From positions 98,206 through 162,205 of the forward strand of contig CAZFEC010000002.1 in NCBI GenBank assembly GCA_964517435.1: 64,000 nucleotides of DNA, read 5' to 3'. Within the stretch, counting starts at the first letter, position 1, and each line of letters begins with the position of its first letter. The position numbers and the translations under genes were made by a program. Below, one piece after another: positions 59,282-64,000 of the stretch. The stretch comes from BS150m-G50 sp964517435. GTDB lineage: Bacteria > CAIWAD01 > BS150m-G50. The notes beneath the pieces were generated by a model. That model had not been told where the DNA came from, did not search any database, and saw only the letters and a program-made list of their open reading frames with translations.

Positions 59282-61228
59282 ATGCAACGAACACTTGGCA
59301 CATCTACTCAAACCTGCGGTTTGAGTTTAGACGAAGCCAGTCGGAATACATTCGAATGGTTTCATCCCGGAAGGCTCTCAGTACGTCTTCTGATTCTCCT
59401 ATCCCTGTTTCTGTTCACGGACATCTCTCCCGCCCAGATCGGAGATGTGATCTGGGAGGATAACTTCGACAACCTGGATAACTGGTTGACGATTACCGGA
59501 AATGGCTACTGGGGCTGGGGCAACGGCGAGCTGGAGTTCTACCAGGAAGACAATGTAGATATTGCTGAGATTCCCGGTGACCCGGGCAATAACGCACTGC
59601 GCATCACGGCCAGGGAGGAATCGGGTCCCGGTATCGTCGACCAGTGGGGAAATCCCCTGGATTATACTTCGGGAAAGGTCATCACCAAGTCACACGTAGC
59701 GGTTCAATACGGTGTTATCGAAACCAGAGTGCTGGTGCCGGATCTCGATCTGGGTGGCTGGCCGGCGGTCTGGATGCTTGGCACAGCGAACTACAGCTGG
59801 CCGCGCTGCGGCGAGATCGACATGATGGAGATGGGCCACACTCAAGCGTTCAGAGATCTGCATGATGAGCACAACGGTGGTAACGGTCTGGATAACTCAA
59901 CCGTCAATCAGATGGTCGGGGCGAATGCGATCTTCTACTCGGACGATGCCGTAACCCCGGAAAACCCCAGCGGAGCCGCCAGCATTTCCTGGGATCCTGA
60001 TGATGTGTACTGCCGTCCCTACTATAACTACGACCCGTCATTCACTGACCGGTTCATGACCTACCGCCTCTACTGGGATGATGCCAGTCTTCGCTTCACT
60101 GCGATCGACGCTGAAATTGAGCACGACCTTTACGAGTACCCATTTCCCATCGACAGCGTCTCGGCGGAATTTCAACAGCCGTTTTATCTGATAGCCAACC
60201 TGGCGATCGGCGGCGCCTTTACCGACGCCTATAACCTCGGCGATCCCGGCAGCGGTGATCCGGTTTCGATGCCTTTCCCGGCTGAAATGTATGTTGACTA
60301 CATCAAGGTTTACGAGTGGAACGGGCAGGGCGAGGTGCATCTGGGACCGCCTGCGCAGGAAGTTGGCACTTTCGGCCTGTTCACGGATACTACCCCGACA
60401 GACAACAGCCTGCTTATCGACGAAGATGCCTATATCTATGTCTGGGAAGGCACACTCGCTGGGGGATCCATACCCCCTTACGAAGGGGAGAACGTCATCT
60501 CCTGGACAACCACCGGACTCGGCTGGTTCGGCGCGGGTATCATGTCCGTCCAGCCTGTCAACCTGTTCGGTTTCGGCGATGGGCATCTGAAATTCATGAT
60601 CAATATCCCGGCCAGCGTATCCTTCCAGATTGGCATCATCGATGCCTGGGGAAATCAATCCTATGTCGAGTTTCCCGCCTATCAGACCACTTATGGCCTC
60701 GTCCGTGACGGCAACTGGGGTCAGGCGGCCATTCCGGTCAGCGAGATCCGGGGTGAGCTGATCGACCTGCGGATGATGAGCTATGAGTTTGTCATTCTGG
60801 AAGTCAACGGCGCCCAGTGTGAATTTGCCCTCGATGATATCTACTGGGATGGCGGCGCCGATCCGCATCCGGCTGCGGCGGCGATCGAAGATCTGCTGCT
60901 GCAATTGATCGGCAACGACCTGGTCCTCTACTGGTCGCGACCGCTGGTGGACATCCACGGCGATCCGATCACGATCGAGAGCTACAATATCTACAGTTCC
61001 ACCGATCCCTGGTTCGAAATCGCGCCCGGTAATCTCCTGGCGAATGTCGAAGATGAGAGCTATGTGATTACGGATTGGTCGGCAGCGGATCATCGCTTCT
61101 ATCAGGTAACCGCGCTGGCCGGCGCGGGACGGACGCCTTTGTACGGTCCAGTTGCGGTGCCGGATGCTGCGAAGATTCACTGGGATGCAAGGCATACTGG
61201 TAAACATAGAATATCATATTGGAAATAG
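59282..61228 (+). CDS. Secreted GH16 endo-beta-1,3-glucanase (laminarinase-type)
   Basis: 648 residues. A long n-region precedes a hydrophobic signal (RLLILLSLFLFTDISPAQ, cleavage near residue 58). The GH16 domain (about 60-350) starts VIWEDNFDNLDNW and has the catalytic motif EIDMMEMG near residues 178-183, the GH16 laminarinase form with the extra Met. GGWPAVWMLG and FYLIANLAIGG are also typical. A C-terminal beta-sandwich (about 365-535, GTFGLFTDTT...FALDDIYWDGG) may bind glucan, followed by an FN3-like domain. No sorting domain. It probably initiates laminarin cleavage outside the cell. It is the fourth gene of the glucan locus to carry an FN3 or CBM module. Confidence 0.9.
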   Translation: MQRTLGTSTQTCGLSLDEASRNTFEWFHPGRLSVRLLILLSLFLFTDISPAQIGDVIWEDNFDNLDNWLTITGNGYWGWGNGELEFYQEDNVDIAEIPGDPGNNALRITAREESGPGIVDQWGNPLDYTSGKVITKSHVAVQYGVIETRVLVPDLDLGGWPAVWMLGTANYSWPRCGEIDMMEMGHTQAFRDLHDEHNGGNGLDNSTVNQMVGANAIFYSDDAVTPENPSGAASISWDPDDVYCRPYYNYDPSFTDRFMTYRLYWDDASLRFTAIDAEIEHDLYEYPFPIDSVSAEFQQPFYLIANLAIGGAFTDAYNLGDPGSGDPVSMPFPAEMYVDYIKVYEWNGQGEVHLGPPAQEVGTFGLFTDTTPTDNSLLIDEDAYIYVWEGTLAGGSIPPYEGENVISWTTTGLGWFGAGIMSVQPVNLFGFGDGHLKFMINIPASVSFQIGIIDAWGNQSYVEFPAYQTTYGLVRDGNWGQAAIPVSEIRGELIDLRMMSYEFVILEVNGAQCEFALDDIYWDGGADPHPAAAAIEDLLLQLIGNDLVLYWSRPLVDIHGDPITIESYNIYSSTDPWFEIAPGNLLANVEDESYVITDWSAADHRFYQVTALAGAGRTPLYGPVAVPDAAKIHWDARHTGKHRISYWK

Positions 61229-61281
61229 TGGCTTGAGACGCGCAGGTGTCGCTTCGGGTTGCCACTTCAAGGAGCCCTTTC

Positions 61282-64000
61282 ATGACAGGTAATGCAATTA
61301 AGACCGACAGGTTCAAAATCAGGTTCTTACTTACGATCATGGCATCGCTGTTCCTGCTCAGTGCTCTACCGATCTCCGCGCAGGCGGCAAGTATTGAAGT
61401 CGTCTCCGATCACTCCGGCCAGCGACTCCAGGTCGATGGCGGGGATTTCATGGTGTACGGCATGAACTGGGGCTACATGCCTATCGGTGAGAACTACACC
61501 TACGATTTCTGGGGCAAGTCCGACTACTTCATTGAGAAAGCCCTGGAACCGGAGATGTCGTTGCTCAGGGATATGGGTGTGAATGCGATCCGCCAGTACG
61601 CGGGGATTCCGCCCCGCTGGGTGGAGTACATCTACGATACCTACGGGATCTGGACCATCATCAACCCGCTCATGGGCCGCTACGGCCTCACCATCGACGG
61701 CGTCTGGACTCCAGTCACCGACTACAGTGATCCCAAGGTGATCAGCATGCTGCTGGGCGAGATTGAAACGCTGGCAATGGAGTACCGTGATACGCGCGGC
61801 CTGCTCATGTGGCTCCTGGGCAACGAAAACAACTACGGGCTGCACTGGTCGTCGTTCGAGATCGAAGCCCTGCCTGAGGACGAACGCTGGAACGCCAAGG
61901 CACGCTACCTGTACCGGCTCTTCGGGCAGGCCATCGACGACCTGCACCGATTGGATCCCGGCTGTCCCGTCGCCATCGCCAACGGCGACATCGGCTACAT
62001 CGATATCATCGCCGAGGAGTGCCCGGGGCTGGATATCATGGGCACCAATGTCTACCGCGGCATCTCGGTGCGCGATCTCTACGATGAAGTGGACGCCAAG
62101 CTGGGAGTGCCGGTCATGTTCACCGAGTTCGGCTGCGACGCCTTCAACGCCCGGACGTTGCAGGAGGACCAGCTCACGCAGGCCCGCTTCCTGCTGGGAC
62201 AATGGCAGGAAATCTATGAGCAGTCCGCCGGTAAGGGGCGCGTTGGTAACGCCATCGGTGGCATCACTTTCCAGTGGAGCGACGGCTGGTGGAAGTACCG
62301 GCAGGACGCCAACCTCTACATCCATGACACCAACGCTTCCTGGCCCAACGGCGGCTATCCGGTCGATTATGTCGAGGGTGAAAACAACATGAACGAGGAA
62401 TGGTGGGGCATCTGTGCCAAGGGATTCCGTGACCACAATGGTTTCTACGAGGTATACCCCCGCGCGGCTTATTACGCCTTGAAAGAAGCCTGCAGCCTCG
62501 ATCCCTACGCGCCGAACACCGATCTGGTCGCCATCCGGGAACACTTCGCCGGTGTCATCCCGATGTCGACCGTACTCGTCGCCCGCAGCGACAGGGCGGC
62601 GCTGCAGTCGGAAGTCACCCAGAAGGTACGCCTTGGTGAAATGAGCCTCCGGATGGAGACGATCAACACCGGCGGCAGCCGGGTCAGTACTCCAGATGAA
62701 CCGGACGGAAGCTCGACCTATCCCGCCTTCCGCGGCTTCGACCACCTGCAGTCCTACTACGCCGAGATCGAAGCCCAGCCTGCCTCGAATGTGATCGGCA
62801 CCCTGACTCTCAATGTTCTCGGCCATGTTCCGGTGAATCCGATCGACGAGATCTTCTACGAGAACCGGGGTCGTTCCCGCACGGTTGTCACCGAAGACGG
62901 CACCGTTGAAATGAATGACATTGAACGGCTGAAAGTCTACAACGCCTCGGTGAGCTGGGACGACCGCTGGTTCCAGCTGAACGGTTTCTACCGTACCGGT
63001 CACTACCACTGGGAATATGAGGGAGACTTCTTTGGCTTCTACCGGGAAGCCAACTACGGACCGAATATCGATATCTACAACGGCGAAGCGCCTCTTGGCG
63101 TTGAAGTTACCGGCAAGAAGGCTTTCAATGGTCTGAAGGTTGCCTACGGACCTCAGCTCTGGTGGGGCGCCAATCCCGCCGTGCTGGTCAAGTATCAGCG
63201 CACTGTCGGACCGCTCGAGCTGGCCGCCGTTCACCAGGAGGATCTGGAAGAGCAGACTACTGCAGTTACTTCTCTTGCCATACCGCGCCAGCCTATCCGT
63301 CGCAGCAGCCTTTATTCAAGCTTCAATATTGGACCGCTCGGTGTGGAACTGGGTGGTCTCTGGGCCGGCAGCAACAAGGTTGGAGAGACCTTCCAGTATG
63401 TGAAGGAGAATGCTGACGGCAGCTACCGGGTTTTGCAGGATGAAATCAACGAGATGGATGCCCTGGGCGGCAAATTCAAACTCTCCCTGACGGTGGGCAG
63501 CTGGATGTTCTACACTCTGGGCTCGTACCAGGGGCTGGTGGCGGATGGCGGTCCCGATCAGACGCAGACCTTCACCGGCTGGAGTCTCAAGGACAGCGGC
63601 AGCGGCAACCAGGTGAACGCCCTGGGCGGTTTTGCGCTGAACCTCGGTAACTGGCAGATTGCGCCCAACGTCCTCTACCAGAAACCGCTGGTAGGGCCCA
63701 TACCAAGTGATGTCCCGCTACCCGGGCAGCCGCGTAATGTACTAGACGATCCCTTTGCCGTGCTCGTCAACCGGGAATGCCATGCCGCCGAGTTGCTGAT
63801 AACCTACGACCCGACGCCGGCCACCTGGTTCTATCAGTGGGACAACGACATGCGGGAGAACGCCCGCCTGGCCGCGAATGTCGGTTTTGTCTATTACCAC
63901 CTGCCGACAACCCGTGACGCCAATCTCGGTTTCATGGAATATGGCGGCGCTCTCCACCTTGATTCTTTCGGGGGTGCACCCCCGGCCCGTGATCACTGGG
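61282..64000 (+). CDS. Glycoside hydrolase fused to a beta-barrel-like region, open at window edge
   Basis: Over 900 residues from the ATG at 61282 (AAGGAG eight bases upstream), still open at 64000. A signal peptide (about 15-38) is followed by a TIM-barrel glycosidase: FMVYGMNWGYMP, LLRDMGVNAIRQYAG, the acid/base Glu near residue 182 in LLGNENNYG and the nucleophile Glu near 282 in MFTEFGCDAF. It fits clan GH-A, near GH2/GH5/GH17-type enzymes. From about residue 460 on there is a long beta-rich region with alternating aromatic strands (WFQLNGFYRTGHYHWEYEG, QLWWGANPAVLVKYQRTVG) like an outer-membrane barrel or porin. The substrate is inferred to be beta-glucan. The end of the gene is not in the window. 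Confidence 0.8.
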   Translation, partial: MTGNAIKTDRFKIRFLLTIMASLFLLSALPISAQAASIEVVSDHSGQRLQVDGGDFMVYGMNWGYMPIGENYTYDFWGKSDYFIEKALEPEMSLLRDMGVNAIRQYAGIPPRWVEYIYDTYGIWTIINPLMGRYGLTIDGVWTPVTDYSDPKVISMLLGEIETLAMEYRDTRGLLMWLLGNENNYGLHWSSFEIEALPEDERWNAKARYLYRLFGQAIDDLHRLDPGCPVAIANGDIGYIDIIAEECPGLDIMGTNVYRGISVRDLYDEVDAKLGVPVMFTEFGCDAFNARTLQEDQLTQARFLLGQWQEIYEQSAGKGRVGNAIGGITFQWSDGWWKYRQDANLYIHDTNASWPNGGYPVDYVEGENNMNEEWWGICAKGFRDHNGFYEVYPRAAYYALKEACSLDPYAPNTDLVAIREHFAGVIPMSTVLVARSDRAALQSEVTQKVRLGEMSLRMETINTGGSRVSTPDEPDGSSTYPAFRGFDHLQSYYAEIEAQPASNVIGTLTLNVLGHVPVNPIDEIFYENRGRSRTVVTEDGTVEMNDIERLKVYNASVSWDDRWFQLNGFYRTGHYHWEYEGDFFGFYREANYGPNIDIYNGEAPLGVEVTGKKAFNGLKVAYGPQLWWGANPAVLVKYQRTVGPLELAAVHQEDLEEQTTAVTSLAIPRQPIRRSSLYSSFNIGPLGVELGGLWAGSNKVGETFQYVKENADGSYRVLQDEINEMDALGGKFKLSLTVGSWMFYTLGSYQGLVADGGPDQTQTFTGWSLKDSGSGNQVNALGGFALNLGNWQIAPNVLYQKPLVGPIPSDVPLPGQPRNVLDDPFAVLVNRECHAAELLITYDPTPATWFYQWDNDMRENARLAANVGFVYYHLPTTRDANLGFMEYGGALHLDSFGGAPPARDHW

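Noticed and set aside
61366..63234. 622-residue frame on the minus strand
   Set aside because: Antisense to the glycosidase fusion, which has signal peptide, ribosome site and catalytic motifs.

Overview
The window looks like a scaffold from a Gram-negative bacterium of the FCB superphylum, probably an uncultured or candidate lineage. The evidence is proteins ending in NYPNPF-type C-terminal sorting domains of the type IX secretion system (T9SS), a PorU-like and PorV-like gene pair, LolC/LolD lipoprotein-release genes, a partial NADH dehydrogenase operon, and a 100-base N gap typical of a metagenome or draft assembly. Most genes look GC-rich; the two beta-helix proteins (near 0.1-1 kb and 41.5-43.8 kb) are visibly more AT-rich. 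No tRNA, rRNA, CRISPR array, transposase or phage gene was seen.

Layout. 0-6 kb (minus strand): a beta-helix secreted protein interrupted by an in-frame TGA, then a large gingipain-type (C25) peptidase. 6.1-17.5 kb (plus): a redox module made of a response regulator, a NuoE-like, a NuoF-like and a NuoG/GltD fusion subunit that together resemble a trimeric electron-bifurcating transhydrogenase, then a histidine kinase, a degenerate NtrC-type regulator and a small envelope protein. 17.6-23.6 kb (minus): nuoABCDGHI without E, F or J-N. 23.8-32.8 kb: a SPOR-type protein (minus), then PorU-like, PorV-like, TPR and M23 peptidase genes (plus), an envelope/T9SS cluster. 32.8-37.5 kb (minus): polyprenyl synthase, mannose-family PTS IIC and IID, HPr and Enzyme I. 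37.8-38.0 kb: a 16-bp tandem array broken by the assembly gap. 38.0-41.5 kb (plus): lysS, lolC/E, lolD. 41.5-64 kb: secreted proteins and a set of beta-glucan-active genes (a clan-A glycosidase, three multi-domain glucan-binding-like proteins, GH17-like, GH149/GH161-like phosphorylase, GH3, GH16 and a glycosidase fused to a beta-barrel-like region that runs off the window).

How it fits together. The 44-64 kb genes read as a laminarin (beta-1,3-glucan) degradation locus: secreted GH16 and GH17 enzymes and binding proteins outside, a signal-less GH3 and a phosphorylase inside. No SusC/SusD pair is present. Two of its transcription units share the same promoter-operator layout, which points to one dedicated regulator.

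The strongest unexplained signal is an octamer, GTGATACA. I count 21 exact copies in either orientation (about 1-2 expected), 13 of them between 23.99 and 33.16 kb, mostly inside genes and in several reading frames. None lies to the right of 33.2 kb.
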